Of a stretch of 64,000 nt of DNA, positions 19,363-27,887 are shown piece after piece. Within the stretch, counting starts at the first letter, position 1; each line of letters opens with the position of its first letter. A program made the translations under genes and the position numbers. The notes below the pieces were generated by a model. That model had not been told where the DNA came from. It ran no database searches and worked only from the letters and a program-made list of their open reading frames with translations. This stretch comes from Ruegeria sp. AD91A. Lineage in GTDB: Bacteria > Pseudomonadota > Alphaproteobacteria > Rhodobacterales > Rhodobacteraceae. The stretch covers positions 3,289,001 through 3,353,000 of the forward strand of contig NZ_CP031946.1 of NCBI RefSeq assembly GCF_003443535.1, given 5' to 3'.

Positions 19363-19962
19363 ATGACGGCCACGATTTCGGACACGATTTACCAAAACCT
19401 CAGCCAGCAGATCATCACCGGAGAGCTGAGCGCCGGGGAAAAGCTGCGGCAGGATCATATTGCCCGCGCCTTCGACACCAGCCATGTTCCGGTGCGTGAA
19501 GCCTTGTTGCGGCTTGAGGCGCATGGATTGGCCCGGCATGAGCCGCGCCGGGGGATGCGGGTCACAGCGCTGGACCCGGCAGAGGTCCGCGAGGTCATCG
19601 AAATGCGCGTGGCGTTGGAAACACTGGCGTTGCAGCAATCGGTGCAAAACATGTCTCCTGTAGCGTTGGAAAAGATCGACCAAGCGCGCGCCGCCTGTGA
19701 TGAAGCGCAGACGATGCCCCAATGGGAGGCTTTGAACAGAGCGTTCCATCGCTCCATTCTGACACCTTGCGGGTTGCCCCGGCTTTTGCATGCAATTGAC
19801 GACCTGCATATCGCAAGCGCACGCCATTTGTTTGCGCACTGGCGGTCGAAATGGGCGCAGCAGACAGACAAGGATCACGCGGCACTTGTTCAGGCACTCA
19901 AGAGGAAGGACCTGGGTACGGCAAAAGGCATTCTGACCCGACATATACGCCGCGCCAGCTGA
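19363..19962 (+). CDS. GntR-family regulator, FCD subfamily
   Basis: 199 residues: N-terminal winged helix (ITGELSAGEKLRQDHIARAFDTSHVPVREALLRLEAHGLA, about residues 19-58) followed by an all-helical FCD effector domain, where E, H and H metal-type positions (NRAFHRSI) are present. Such regulators respond to organic acids or amino-acid derivatives. Its position just after the Thr/Ser dehydratase gene on the same strand suggests that it controls that gene, but this is inference. There is no Shine-Dalgarno before ATG 19363. Confidence 0.9.
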   Translation: MTATISDTIYQNLSQQIITGELSAGEKLRQDHIARAFDTSHVPVREALLRLEAHGLARHEPRRGMRVTALDPAEVREVIEMRVALETLALQQSVQNMSPVALEKIDQARAACDEAQTMPQWEALNRAFHRSILTPCGLPRLLHAIDDLHIASARHLFAHWRSKWAQQTDKDHAALVQALKRKDLGTAKGILTRHIRRAS

Positions 19963-20070
19963 TTGCGGGCCTTTCAGACGCAAAACGGCCCGTGTTCGTC
20001 GCATTGCGCCATGGGCCCGGCTTGCGTATAGGCCAAACCAACATGAACAGATTCTGTAGGGAGACGCCCC

Positions 20071-20898
20071 ATGTCCAACGCGCAACTGGAAGCCGCCATC
20101 GAAGCCGCCTGGGAGGCGCGCGACACGATCTCACCCGCCACTGCAGGTGAACAACGCGAAGCGATCGAAGATACGCTGAACGCGCTGGATAGCGGGTCGC
20201 TGCGTGTTGCTGAAAAGCAGGAAAACGGTGACTGGCACGTGAACCAGTGGGCGAAGAAAGCGGTTCTGCTGGGCTTTCGTATCAAGGACATGGAAATCCA
20301 GACTGGTGGTCCGCAGAATGGCGGCTGGTGGGACAAGGTGGACAGCAAGTTCGCCGGTTGGGGTGAAAACCAATGGCGCTCGGCCGGGTTCCGCGCGGTT
20401 CCCAACTGCGTTGTCCGCAAGTCGGCGTATATCGCGCCGGGCGTGGTGCTGATGCCGTCCTTCGTCAACCTTGGCGCCTATGTGGATGAAGGCACCATGG
20501 TCGATACCTGGGCGACCGTCGGCTCATGCGCTCAGATCGGCAAAAACGTCCACCTGTCGGGCGGTGTAGGCATCGGCGGCGTGCTGGAGCCGATGCAGGC
20601 CGGCCCGACCATCATCGAGGACAACTGCTTTATTGGCGCGCGCTCCGAGGTGGTCGAGGGCTGCATCGTCCGCGAAGGCTCGGTTCTGGGGATGGGCGTG
20701 TTCATAGGTAAATCCACCAAAATCGTGGATCGGGAAACCGGCGAAGTGACATATGGCGAAGTCCCGCCCTATTCTGTGGTTGTCGCGGGCTCGATGCCAT
20801 CAAAGAACAACATCAGCCTGTATTGCGCCGTGATCGTGAAGCGGGTGGATGAAAAGACCCGGTCGAAAACCGGCATCAACGAATTGCTGCGGGACTGA
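20071..20898 (+). CDS. dapD: 2,3,4,5-Tetrahydropyridine-2,6-dicarboxylate N-succinyltransferase
   Basis: 275-residue left-handed beta-helix acyltransferase of the succinylase route to meso-diaminopimelate and lysine. Hexapeptide repeats run through about residues 115-215 ([57 protein letters not shown]). Length equals the standard DapD. AGGGA at 20059-20063 precedes ATG 20071. dapE, which acts two steps later, is encoded 2.6 kb downstream, separated by three unrelated genes. A terminator follows at 20915. Confidence 0.97.
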   Translation: MSNAQLEAAIEAAWEARDTISPATAGEQREAIEDTLNALDSGSLRVAEKQENGDWHVNQWAKKAVLLGFRIKDMEIQTGGPQNGGWWDKVDSKFAGWGENQWRSAGFRAVPNCVVRKSAYIAPGVVLMPSFVNLGAYVDEGTMVDTWATVGSCAQIGKNVHLSGGVGIGGVLEPMQAGPTIIEDNCFIGARSEVVEGCIVREGSVLGMGVFIGKSTKIVDRETGEVTYGEVPPYSVVVAGSMPSKNNISLYCAVIVKRVDEKTRSKTGINELLRD

Positions 20899-20914
20899 TC
20901 TTTCCGGTTGTACA

Positions 20915-20955
20915 GAAAGGCAGGAGCAAACCCGCTCCGGCCTTTCGATTTTCTT
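20915..20955 (+). terminator. Terminator after dapD
   Basis: Interrupted stem GAAAGGC..GGAGC / GCTCC..GCCTTTC (20915-20946) followed by GATTTTCTT. Reasonable intrinsic terminator; it isolates dapD from the following accessory genes. Confidence 0.75.
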
Positions 20956-21040
20956 GGGGTGTCGTTCAAGGTGAGGCCAAACCCTGCCCCCAACCTGTCC
21001 TGAGCATGATGTTCAGCTCAGAGGATCACCCTTTGGGGGG

Positions 21041-21538
21041 TCAGCGGTTTTCACCCTGCATAGCGTCAACTTCTGAGTTTTCTGCATTCGTTTCCGCGCC
21101 TTCGCTGTCGCCGCCGCCTTCGCTGTCGCCGCCGCTTTCGCTGTCGCCGCCGCCTTCGCTGTCGCCGCCGCCTTCGCTGTCGCCGCCGCTTTCGCTGTCG
21201 CCGCCGCCTTCGCTGTCGCCGCCGCTTTCGCTGTCGCCGCCGCCTTCGCTGTCGCCGCCGCCTTCGCTGTCGCCGCCGCCTTCGCTGTCGCCGCCGCCTT
21301 CGCTGTCGCCGCCGCTTTCGCTGTCGCCGCCGCCTTCGCTGTCGCCGCCGCTTTCGCTGTCGCCGCCGCCTTCGTTGTCGCCGCCGCTTTCGTTATCACC
21401 ACCACTTTCGTTATCACCACCGCCGTCTTGGGCGTAAACCGCACCTGCCGTCACAAAAGACAGCACAGCGACAGCAGGTACTCCGGAAAGCGCAATCACA
21501 CTTGCAGTTGTCATCATTAATCTGGACAGAACACTCAT
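21041..21538 (-). CDS. Secreted acidic glycine-rich hexapeptide-repeat protein
   Basis: 165 residues. A signal peptide (about 1-36, ending AVYAQ) is followed by 18 consecutive hexapeptides of the form (G/S)GGD(N/S)E, then a short acidic tail (GAETNAENSEVDAMQGENR). The mature protein is almost wholly Gly, Asp, Glu, Ser and Asn, strongly negative and surely unstructured without ligands. AGGAG at 21545-21549 (minus strand) gives a well-spaced start, so the gene is real and exported. I do not recognise a family; calcium binding or a matrix or cell-surface role is only a guess from composition. No partner gene or secretion system lies beside it. Confidence 0.75.
   Translation of the reverse strand: MSVLSRLMMTTASVIALSGVPAVAVLSFVTAGAVYAQDGGGDNESGGDNESGGDNEGGGDSESGGDSEGGGDSESGGDSEGGGDSEGGGDSEGGGDSEGGGDSESGGDSEGGGDSESGGDSEGGGDSEGGGDSESGGDSEGGGDSEGAETNAENSEVDAMQGENR
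21101..21424. repeat. Tandem array of 18 x 18-bp coding units
   Basis: Exactly 324 bases made of 18 units of 18 bp, nearly identical, encoding the (G/S)GGD(N/S)E repeats of the secreted protein on the minus strand. The unit variants TTCGCTGTCGCCGCCGCC and the CTT form alternate; the three units nearest the signal peptide use AAC (Asn) codons and differ most. Such arrays change length by slippage or unequal crossing-over. Confidence 0.95.
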
Positions 21539-21712
21539 TCTAATTCTCCTGTTTCAAAATGACTTACGCAGTGGCACCAGCGTAGAGATGGCTTCCCCCC
21601 ACTGTTATGAAAGGCCAGAAACGCGTCGAACCCAGCAGGAAATGGCCAAAAATAAGGCCAAACTGCGGCGAAAATGTGCCCGATTCAACTCTGGGAATTG
21701 AACTGAAACGCT

Positions 21713-21727
21713 GCTCAATTATTGAGC
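21713..21727. promoter_or_regulatory. Palindrome in the gene-free gap 21539-21876
   Basis: Perfect 15-base palindrome GCTCAAT-T-ATTGAGC. It lies in a 338-base gap between the divergent repeat-protein gene and the small unknown gene. Apart from the repeat gene's Shine-Dalgarno at the left edge, I see nothing else there. A transcription-factor site is possible, but no consensus promoter is clear beside it. Confidence 0.35.
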
Positions 21728-21876
21728 GAAATCGGGGAATGGAGTTCACTGAGTCGCTTTTTTGCAAGCGCTCTGTGCTTTGCGGCAGGGTCGTGGTTCG
21801 CTGAAGACCCCAAACTCATTGCCGGGATCAATGGAAGCAGTTGACCCTTCAAAACACCGCGCGTAATGCATGGCCC

Positions 21877-22221
21877 ATGGAAAAGCAAAAGAAGCCCTCG
21901 CGTCAGCAAGTCTATACCCTTCTGGTCCAGATCGGCCGCAAGGATGGCGACGGGCTGCCGGACGGTGCGACCGGGGCGGCACTGATCTGCTACGCCAGTG
22001 GCGTGGATGAAGCCGAGGCTGTGCGCGAGACAGTGGCTATTCTAAAACAGGCCGACACCGCACCTTTGGATGTCACTGGCTATGGGACCCTGGCCGAACG
22101 TGAGGCGCAGGGGCATGACATAGAACCGGACGAACGTGCCCTGATGCAGCGCGCGCTGGATGAAAACGCCGTGATCGTCGCGCAGATGACACCGTTTTTT
22201 GGAGACGAGGCGCAGGCCTAG
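21877..22221 (+). CDS. Small conserved-looking protein of unknown function
   Basis: 114 residues, soluble, mildly acidic, no signal peptide or membrane segment. The centre (GAALICYASGVDEAEAVRETVAILKQADTAPLDVTGYGTLAERE) looks like an alternating strand/helix domain, and codon use is like the neighbours, so I regard it as real, but I cannot name a family. Start is ATG at 21877 (MEKQKKPSRQQ); an in-frame TTG at 21841 is less likely, and no strong Shine-Dalgarno is visible for either. Its end overlaps the convergent channel gene by four bases. Confidence 0.6.
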   Translation: MEKQKKPSRQQVYTLLVQIGRKDGDGLPDGATGAALICYASGVDEAEAVRETVAILKQADTAPLDVTGYGTLAEREAQGHDIEPDERALMQRALDENAVIVAQMTPFFGDEAQA

Positions 22222-23276
22222 TTCCGCATGCCGAACCACTTGCGATAGATTTCGTCATAAGTTCTGTCTTCACGCAACGAAAGCAGGGCCTGGTTGACAT
22301 CTTCGACCAGAGGCGACCCGGTCGGGAAAGCGATACCGTAGTTCTCGCGCAGGAAGACGCCTCCTGTCATCGATGCAATCCGCCGGCCTTCATGGGCCGC
22401 ATAGTAGGACAGGATCGGTGCATCGAATACCACAGCGTCAAGTTGCTTGGCCTCGAACGCGTCCAGCATCTGTTCCAACCCGGGATAGCCGGTGAATTCG
22501 ATCTCACGTCGGTTCAGAAAGTTTGCTGCAGTTGAGTTTGAGATTGTCCCGACACTCTTGCCATACAGGTCGTTCACGGAATTCACGCTGCCGGTGATCG
22601 CTTCTACGGTCATGACCGACGTGATGCGGGCCGTGAAAACTGACACAATGAACAGTGACGAAACAACCAGAACGACACCCAGAAGACGGCCGAAGGGCGT
22701 GCGCGGCATCCTCTCTTCGAAACCGCCATTCACGACAAGGTTCAGCGCCCACCAGAACGACGGAAACCAGGCTTCGTTCAGCTTGCGGTCGAAATAGGGT
22801 TGGGCGCGGCGCTCAAAGCTCCACATCAGCATGCCACCGCCCAGCAGGATGGCGAATGCCAGGCCAATAGCGATGAACAGCTCTGTGGAGAAAAGCGCAT
22901 GCAGAAGCGACGGCTGCCGCTTGGCTTCCGATGGCACCATGATCTGCAGACCCGCCTCAAAGATCGGTTGGGTGAAGTCCATTTGCGTTTCCCGCAGAGC
23001 AGTGATCGAGATATTGGCAACTGCAAGATCCGCAGATCCATCCCGCACCGCGTCCAGCATTTCCGAGAATGAATCGACCCGATTGACAGTGTAATCCCAG
23101 TTCAGCGACTCGGCCAACGCAGCAAGCAGATCCATCGAAAAGCCGGTTTCCGCACCGTTTTCGACATAGGAAAACGGGGGGCGGGTCACCGTTGTGACCG
23201 TGAGGGATTGTGCCATGCTCTGCTGTGCTAGGACGGCGAAAGTCAGGCAGATCAGTGCGAAGAATGCGCGCTTCAT
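22218..23276 (-). CDS. Ionotropic-glutamate-receptor-like channel (SBP domain with inserted pore)
   Basis: 352 residues. Signal peptide 1-23 (ending SMAQ); S1 half of a type 3 solute-binding domain at about 25-115, with ITALRE...MDFTQP carrying the ligand-binding Arg (about 95); first membrane helix about 132-152; a re-entrant pore-like segment 174-195 (SFWWALNLVVNGGFEERMP); second helix 198-218 running into TARITSVMTVE, the counterpart of the receptor M3 motif; S2 half at about 225-350 with the acidic ligand contact in VVFDAP (D285). This is the prokaryotic GluR0-type layout: an amino-acid-gated channel in the inner membrane. The filter differs from K+-type TVGYGD. The ATG at 23276 has AGGTGA well spaced; ATG 23282 is too close. 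Confidence 0.8.
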   Translation of the reverse strand: MKRAFFALICLTFAVLAQQSMAQSLTVTTVTRPPFSYVENGAETGFSMDLLAALAESLNWDYTVNRVDSFSEMLDAVRDGSADLAVANISITALRETQMDFTQPIFEAGLQIMVPSEAKRQPSLLHALFSTELFIAIGLAFAILLGGGMLMWSFERRAQPYFDRKLNEAWFPSFWWALNLVVNGGFEERMPRTPFGRLLGVVLVVSSLFIVSVFTARITSVMTVEAITGSVNSVNDLYGKSVGTISNSTAANFLNRREIEFTGYPGLEQMLDAFEAKQLDAVVFDAPILSYYAAHEGRRIASMTGGVFLRENYGIAFPTGSPLVEDVNQALLSLREDRTYDEIYRKWFGMRN

Positions 23277-23485
23277 ATTCATTCACCTGTTTCGCGGCCC
23301 AGTAACGCGATTGTACAGTGGGCCGCAAGATGGTCATGGGGTAAATCGCTATGAATTATTAGGGTGTCGCTTTGATATCTTCTCAGTTGGTTGAAAGGTT
23401 TTTTTGTGGATTGGGGTTGGAAAACCGGCCAATTCGTTGAATCTGTGCGTGAACCCGCGAAAGACACTGTTCCAGAGGCCATTGC

Positions 23486-24625
23486 ATGACCGATCCCGTT
23501 CAATTGACTGCCGATCTGATCCGTTGCCCATCGGTCACACCTGCTGAAGGTGGCGCGCTGCTGTTGCTCGAGGCGGTGCTGGCGGATGCCGGGTTTGAAT
23601 GCACGCGTGTCGACCGCGGTGGCGTCAGCAACCTGTTCGCCCGGTGGGGCCGGAAAGGCCATGCTCGCAGCTTCGGGTTCAACGGTCACACGGATGTTGT
23701 TCCGGTCGGCGATGAGGCCGCTTGGACGATGCCGCCTTTTGGGGCCGAAATGCGGGATGGTGTGATGTATGGGCGCGGCGCAACGGATATGAAATCCGGT
23801 GTTGCGGCTTTTGCCGCTGCGGCAATCGATTTCGTACGTGACACACCGCCGGACGGCGCCATTATCCTGACCATAACCGGCGACGAGGAAGGCGATGCGC
23901 TGGATGGCACGTCCGCCTTGCTCGATTACATGAACGGCGCGGATGAACGTATGTCAGTCTGCCTGGTGGGCGAGCCCACCTGCCCGAACAAGATGGGTGA
24001 AATGATGAAGATCGGCCGTCGCGGATCGATGACTGCGTGGTTTACGATCACAGGTGTTCAGGGCCATTCGGCTTATCCACATCGTGCCAAAAATCCTTTG
24101 CCAGCCATGGCACGGCTGATGGATCGGTTGGCGGGTCACGAACTGGATCAGGGCACGGATCACTTCGATGCTTCGACATTGGCAGTGGTGACAATCGACA
24201 CCGGGAATGCGGCAACCAACGTAATCCCGGCGCAGTGCAAGGGAACAGTGAATATTCGATTCAATGATCTGCATTCCGGGGCCAGCCTGAGTGATTGGCT
24301 GAAACTGGAGGCAGATCAGGTGGCCGCTCAGTTCGGCGTTGAAATAGATGCCAAAATCAAGATTTCAGGCGAGAGCTTTCTGACCCCGCCGGGGCCATTG
24401 TCGGATCTGGTGGCCAAGGCGGTGAAGGCAGAAACAGGCGCAACGCCCGAGCTTTCGACGACCGGTGGTACGTCGGATGCGCGTTTCATCAAGAACCACT
24501 GCCCGGTTGTTGAGTTCGGTCTGGTCGGGCGTACGATGCATCAGGTCGACGAGTGTGTCGAGGTGGCCCAGATCGAACAGCTCAAGTCGATTTATACCCG
24601 TATCCTGACCGACTATTTCGCCTGA
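23486..24625 (+). CDS. dapE: Succinyl-diaminopimelate desuccinylase
   Basis: 379-residue di-zinc M20 amidohydrolase that removes succinate from N-succinyl-LL-diaminopimelate in the lysine/cell-wall pathway. Metal ligands and catalytic residues are in GHTDVVP (about residue 67), [10 protein letters not shown] (about 100), GDEEGDA with the catalytic Glu (about 134), and the final MHQVDECVE His. Dimerisation (lid) domain in the middle ([23 protein letters not shown]). Length equals the family norm. The DUF2064 gene follows after three bases. Confidence 0.97.
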   Translation: MTDPVQLTADLIRCPSVTPAEGGALLLLEAVLADAGFECTRVDRGGVSNLFARWGRKGHARSFGFNGHTDVVPVGDEAAWTMPPFGAEMRDGVMYGRGATDMKSGVAAFAAAAIDFVRDTPPDGAIILTITGDEEGDALDGTSALLDYMNGADERMSVCLVGEPTCPNKMGEMMKIGRRGSMTAWFTITGVQGHSAYPHRAKNPLPAMARLMDRLAGHELDQGTDHFDASTLAVVTIDTGNAATNVIPAQCKGTVNIRFNDLHSGASLSDWLKLEADQVAAQFGVEIDAKIKISGESFLTPPGPLSDLVAKAVKAETGATPELSTTGGTSDARFIKNHCPVVEFGLVGRTMHQVDECVEVAQIEQLKSIYTRILTDYFA

Positions 24626-24628
24626 CCC

Positions 24629-25204
24629 ATGCAGCGCACATTGGTGATCATGGTAAAGGAACCTCGTCCGGGCCGCGTCAAAACGCGGCTTGGACGAGAA
24701 ATTGGCATGGTCGCAGCCGCGTGGTGGTTTCGGCACCAGACCCGGTCCTTGATCCGGCGGCTGCGCGATCCCAGCTGGCACATCGTGCTGGCCGTCTCGC
24801 CCGATCAGGAAGGTCTGAAAAGTCGCGTCTGGCCAGCTGACCTGCCGCGCGCGGCGCAGGGGCGTGGGGATCTGGGGGATCGTATGGCGCGGATGCTGCG
24901 CGGGATGCCCAAAGGTCCGGTTTGCCTGATCGGCGCGGATATACCAGGGATTTCGCGCCCCCATATTGCCCGTGCTTTCGATGCATTGGGGCATTCTCAA
25001 ATGGTGTTTGGGCCAGCCCCAGATGGTGGCTATTGGCTGGTCGGAGCGCAACGGTATACAGGCTTGCCAGCGGGTCTGTTTCGCAATGTACGCTGGTCGT
25101 CGGAACACGCATTGGCTGACACGCTTGCTTCGATCCCAGACTGCCGTGTGTCTTTGCTTGATCAGTTGTGCGATGTCGATACGGTTGCCGATCTTAAGCC
25201 CTAA
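24629..25204 (+). CDS. DUF2064 / TIGR04282-type nucleotide-sugar-transferase-fold protein
   Basis: 191 residues with the family opening VIMVKEPRPGRVKTRLG (about residues 6-22), a GT-A-like nucleotide-binding start, then IGADIPGISRPHI and PAPDGGYWLVG. Members are annotated as glycosyltransferase-like; some lie in arsenosugar loci, but no arsenic gene is next to this one. It starts three bases after the dapE stop, so it depends on that transcript. Substrate unknown. Confidence 0.82.
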   Translation: MQRTLVIMVKEPRPGRVKTRLGREIGMVAAAWWFRHQTRSLIRRLRDPSWHIVLAVSPDQEGLKSRVWPADLPRAAQGRGDLGDRMARMLRGMPKGPVCLIGADIPGISRPHIARAFDALGHSQMVFGPAPDGGYWLVGAQRYTGLPAGLFRNVRWSSEHALADTLASIPDCRVSLLDQLCDVDTVADLKP

Positions 25205-25251
25205 GGTTTTTTGGTCATGACGTGGTCGCAAACGCATGCTAGGCCGGACGT

Positions 25252-27510
25252 ATGACTCGAATTCCTACCAAGCAAGAGGTCCTTGACTGGATCTCGGCGA
25301 ACCCCACCCTGACCTCGAAACGCGATATCGCCAAGGCTTTTGGCATCAAGGGCGCGGATCGGATTGATCTTAAACGCATCCTCAAGGAGCTTGAGGCCGA
25401 AGGGCATCTTGAAAAACGCAAGCGCAGCTATCGCGACCCGGATCGTCTGCCGCCGGTCAGTGTGTTGCAGGTAAAAGCTCCGAATAAGGATGGAGACCTG
25501 TTTGCGCGGCCGCTGGAATGGCATGGCGAGGGGGTCGAGCCCGTCGTTTTGATCATTGCCCGCGCCAGTGACCCGGCGCTGGGCGAGGGTGACCGCATTC
25601 TGGCCCGTCTAACGGCCGTGCATGAGGAAGACCACAATTACGAAGCACGCCTGATCCGTCGTATCGGGACGAACCCTCGTAAAATTGTGGGTATCTTCCG
25701 GAAAGGAGCTGAAGGCGGGCGGATTGTTCCGATCGACAAGGCGGGCCAAACCGAATGGCTGGTCGCGGACGGAGCCGTTCTTGGGGCCAGGGACGGAGAA
25801 CTGGTCGAGGCCGAACAAGCCGGACCGAAGAACCGCATGGGGCTGCCACGCGCGCGCATCATTGAACGGTTGGGTGATCCGACTGCGCCCAAGGCCGTTT
25901 CGTTGATCGCGATCCATCAGCATGCTATCCCGGATGAATTTCCCGACAAGGTGATTGCAGAGGCCGATCAGGCCAAACCCGTCGGCCTGAAAGGGCGCGA
26001 GGATCTGCGGGATATGCCGTTGCTGACCATCGATCCATCGGACGCGCGCGATCATGACGACGCCTGCTATGCCCATGCTGATGACGACCCGAAAAACCCG
26101 GGCGGCCATGTGATCTGGGTCGCGATTGCCGATGTCGCCGCCTATGTGCGCCCGGGCAGCGCGCTGGACCGCGAGGCGCGCAAGCGCGGCAATTCCAGCT
26201 ATTTCCCCGACCGTGTGGTGCCGATGCTGCCGGACCGCCTGTCGGGTGATCTGTGTTCGCTGCACGAAGGCGTGCCGCGCGCCTGCATCGCGGTGCGGAT
26301 GCAGATCGACGCCGATGGCAACAAGATCAGTCACCGGTTTGTGCGCGGTCTGATGCGCTCGGCCGCCTCGTTGAACTATACAGAAGTGCAGGAGGCCTTT
26401 GACGGTAATCCGAACGACCGCACAGGGCCGTTGCTCGAGACGGTTCTGAACCCGCTATACGCTGCGTATGCCGCGTTGAAAAAAGCCCGTGCTGTTCGGC
26501 AGCCGCTGGAGTTGGACCTGCCGGAACGCAAGATCGTTCTGAACGACAAGGGCGAGGTCGAAAGCGTGGCTTTCCGTGACCGGCTTGATGCGCACCGGCT
26601 GATCGAAGAGTTTATGATCCTGGCCAACGTGGCCGCCGCGGAAACCCTGATCGCCAAGCGCAGCCCGCTTTTGTTCCGGGTGCACGAGGAACCCGCGCCC
26701 GAAAAACTGGAAAGTCTGCGTGAAACGGCACAGGCCGCTGGGCTGAATCTGGCCAAGGGGCAGGTGCTCCAGACCCGTCACCTGAACGCGCTGCTGAATG
26801 CCGCCGCCGGGACCGAGGATGCCGAGCTGATCAACCTCAGCACCTTGCGGTCGATGGCGCAGGCCTATTACAGCCCGGAAAACTTCGGTCATTTCGGGTT
26901 GGCGCTGCGCAATTACGCGCATTTCACCTCGCCCATCCGGCGCTATGCCGATCTGATCGTGCATCGCTCGCTGATCTCGGCTCATGGCTGGGGCAAGGAC
27001 GGGCTGACCGAGGACGAAATTGCCCGGCTCGAAGAGACGGCCGCGCACATCTCGGATACCGAACGCCGCTCGATGATGGCTGAACGCGACACGACCGACC
27101 GCTATCTGGCCGCGTATCTCAGCGAGCGTGTGGGCAACGAGTTCACCGGGCGGATCAGTGGTATTGCCCGGTTCGGGGCCTTTGTGAAAATGGACGAAAC
27201 GGGCGCGGATGGTTTGGTGCCCGTGCGGTCTTTGGGGCGTGAATTCTTCCATTTTGATCGGGAGGCCGGAACGCTGATGGGTTCGGACACTGGACTGATC
27301 ATCGCCATCGGCCAGCGGGTCACGGTGCGGCTGACCGAGGCGACGCCTGTGACCGGCGGGTTGGAACTGGAACTGCTGTCCATCGACGATCAGGCCCTGC
27401 CGCGCGGGCGCGGGCCTGCCAAGCGGTCGACGCGACGCAAGGCAGCCAGCACCAAGCGCAAGAAGGACAAGATCAAGCGCAAGGTAGAACGCAAGCGCCG
27501 TCAAAGATGA
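25252..27510 (+). CDS. rnr: Ribonuclease R
   Basis: 752-residue 3'-5' exoribonuclease of the RNase II/R family. Order: N-terminal winged-helix-like region, cold-shock domains, the RNB catalytic domain with the metal-binding motif IDPSDARDHDDACY (about residues 258-271), a C-terminal S1 domain (FTGRISGIARFGAFVKM, about 630-710) and a strongly basic Lys/Arg tail of about 30 residues. It degrades structured RNA, rRNA and mRNA fragments, and matters for quality control and cold growth. The last ten bases overlap the convergent DUF1801 gene. Confidence 0.96.
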   Translation: MTRIPTKQEVLDWISANPTLTSKRDIAKAFGIKGADRIDLKRILKELEAEGHLEKRKRSYRDPDRLPPVSVLQVKAPNKDGDLFARPLEWHGEGVEPVVLIIARASDPALGEGDRILARLTAVHEEDHNYEARLIRRIGTNPRKIVGIFRKGAEGGRIVPIDKAGQTEWLVADGAVLGARDGELVEAEQAGPKNRMGLPRARIIERLGDPTAPKAVSLIAIHQHAIPDEFPDKVIAEADQAKPVGLKGREDLRDMPLLTIDPSDARDHDDACYAHADDDPKNPGGHVIWVAIADVAAYVRPGSALDREARKRGNSSYFPDRVVPMLPDRLSGDLCSLHEGVPRACIAVRMQIDADGNKISHRFVRGLMRSAASLNYTEVQEAFDGNPNDRTGPLLETVLNPLYAAYAALKKARAVRQPLELDLPERKIVLNDKGEVESVAFRDRLDAHRLIEEFMILANVAAAETLIAKRSPLLFRVHEEPAPEKLESLRETAQAAGLNLAKGQVLQTRHLNALLNAAAGTEDAELINLSTLRSMAQAYYSPENFGHFGLALRNYAHFTSPIRRYADLIVHRSLISAHGWGKDGLTEDEIARLEETAAHISDTERRSMMAERDTTDRYLAAYLSERVGNEFTGRISGIARFGAFVKMDETGADGLVPVRSLGREFFHFDREAGTLMGSDTGLIIAIGQRVTVRLTEATPVTGGLELELLSIDDQALPRGRGPAKRSTRRKAASTKRKKDKIKRKVERKRRQR

Positions 27511-27887
27511 TAGGTCAGCGCCCGGGCAATCAGCCAGCCATGGCGGGTTTTATCGATCTGGCCTGGGCCATCGAACAGAATGGCCCGGTTCCCGTCGATC
27601 CGGTCCTCTCCCGGGAAAGCTGAGGTGAAATCACCGATCAATCGGCTTTGGCAGTGTACGAACAGCGCGAAACCTGCAGATTTGTGAGCCCCCAGCCGGA
27701 TCGTTGATCCTTTGGGGGCAAGGTAGGCGGGCTGGCCCCAGCGCAACTCCTCACGCAATGGATTGGCAGCGGGCAGAGAGTTTGCCGTTTCAAAGATCAG
27801 ATCGCGAAGCGCCAGAGCCCCGACGCGTGCTTGCGGGGGCAGGGCTTCAAAGGCCGAGGCGACTGAGGGGTCATCAAACGGTTTCAT
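27501..27887 (-). CDS. DUF1801 domain protein
   Basis: 128 residues of the DUF1801 (YdhG-like) family: LRDLIFETANSL, EELRWGQPAYLAPKGSTIRLGAHKSAGFALFVHC with the typical W-G-x-P-A-Y, and RAILF. Fold is known for relatives (related to the iron chaperone frataxin-like or YdhG group), function is not. Its ATG overlaps the GST stop (ATGA), so it is the second gene of a two-gene unit that is regulated from the divergent GST/WYL promoter region. Confidence 0.82.
   Translation of the reverse strand: MKPFDDPSVASAFEALPPQARVGALALRDLIFETANSLPAANPLREELRWGQPAYLAPKGSTIRLGAHKSAGFALFVHCQSRLIGDFTSAFPGEDRIDGNRAILFDGPGQIDKTRHGWLIARALTYHL

Noticed and set aside
21101..21424. Tandem repeat array that could be mistaken for a CRISPR
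   Set aside because: Units are 18 bp, contiguous and without spacers, and they keep one reading frame coding for (G/S)GGD(N/S)E after a signal peptide; no cas genes are near.
21006..21437. Plus-strand frame of Pro/Ser/Leu repeats over the same array
   Set aside because: It is the antisense shadow of the repeat gene; it has no start signal and no signal peptide, while the minus-strand frame has both.
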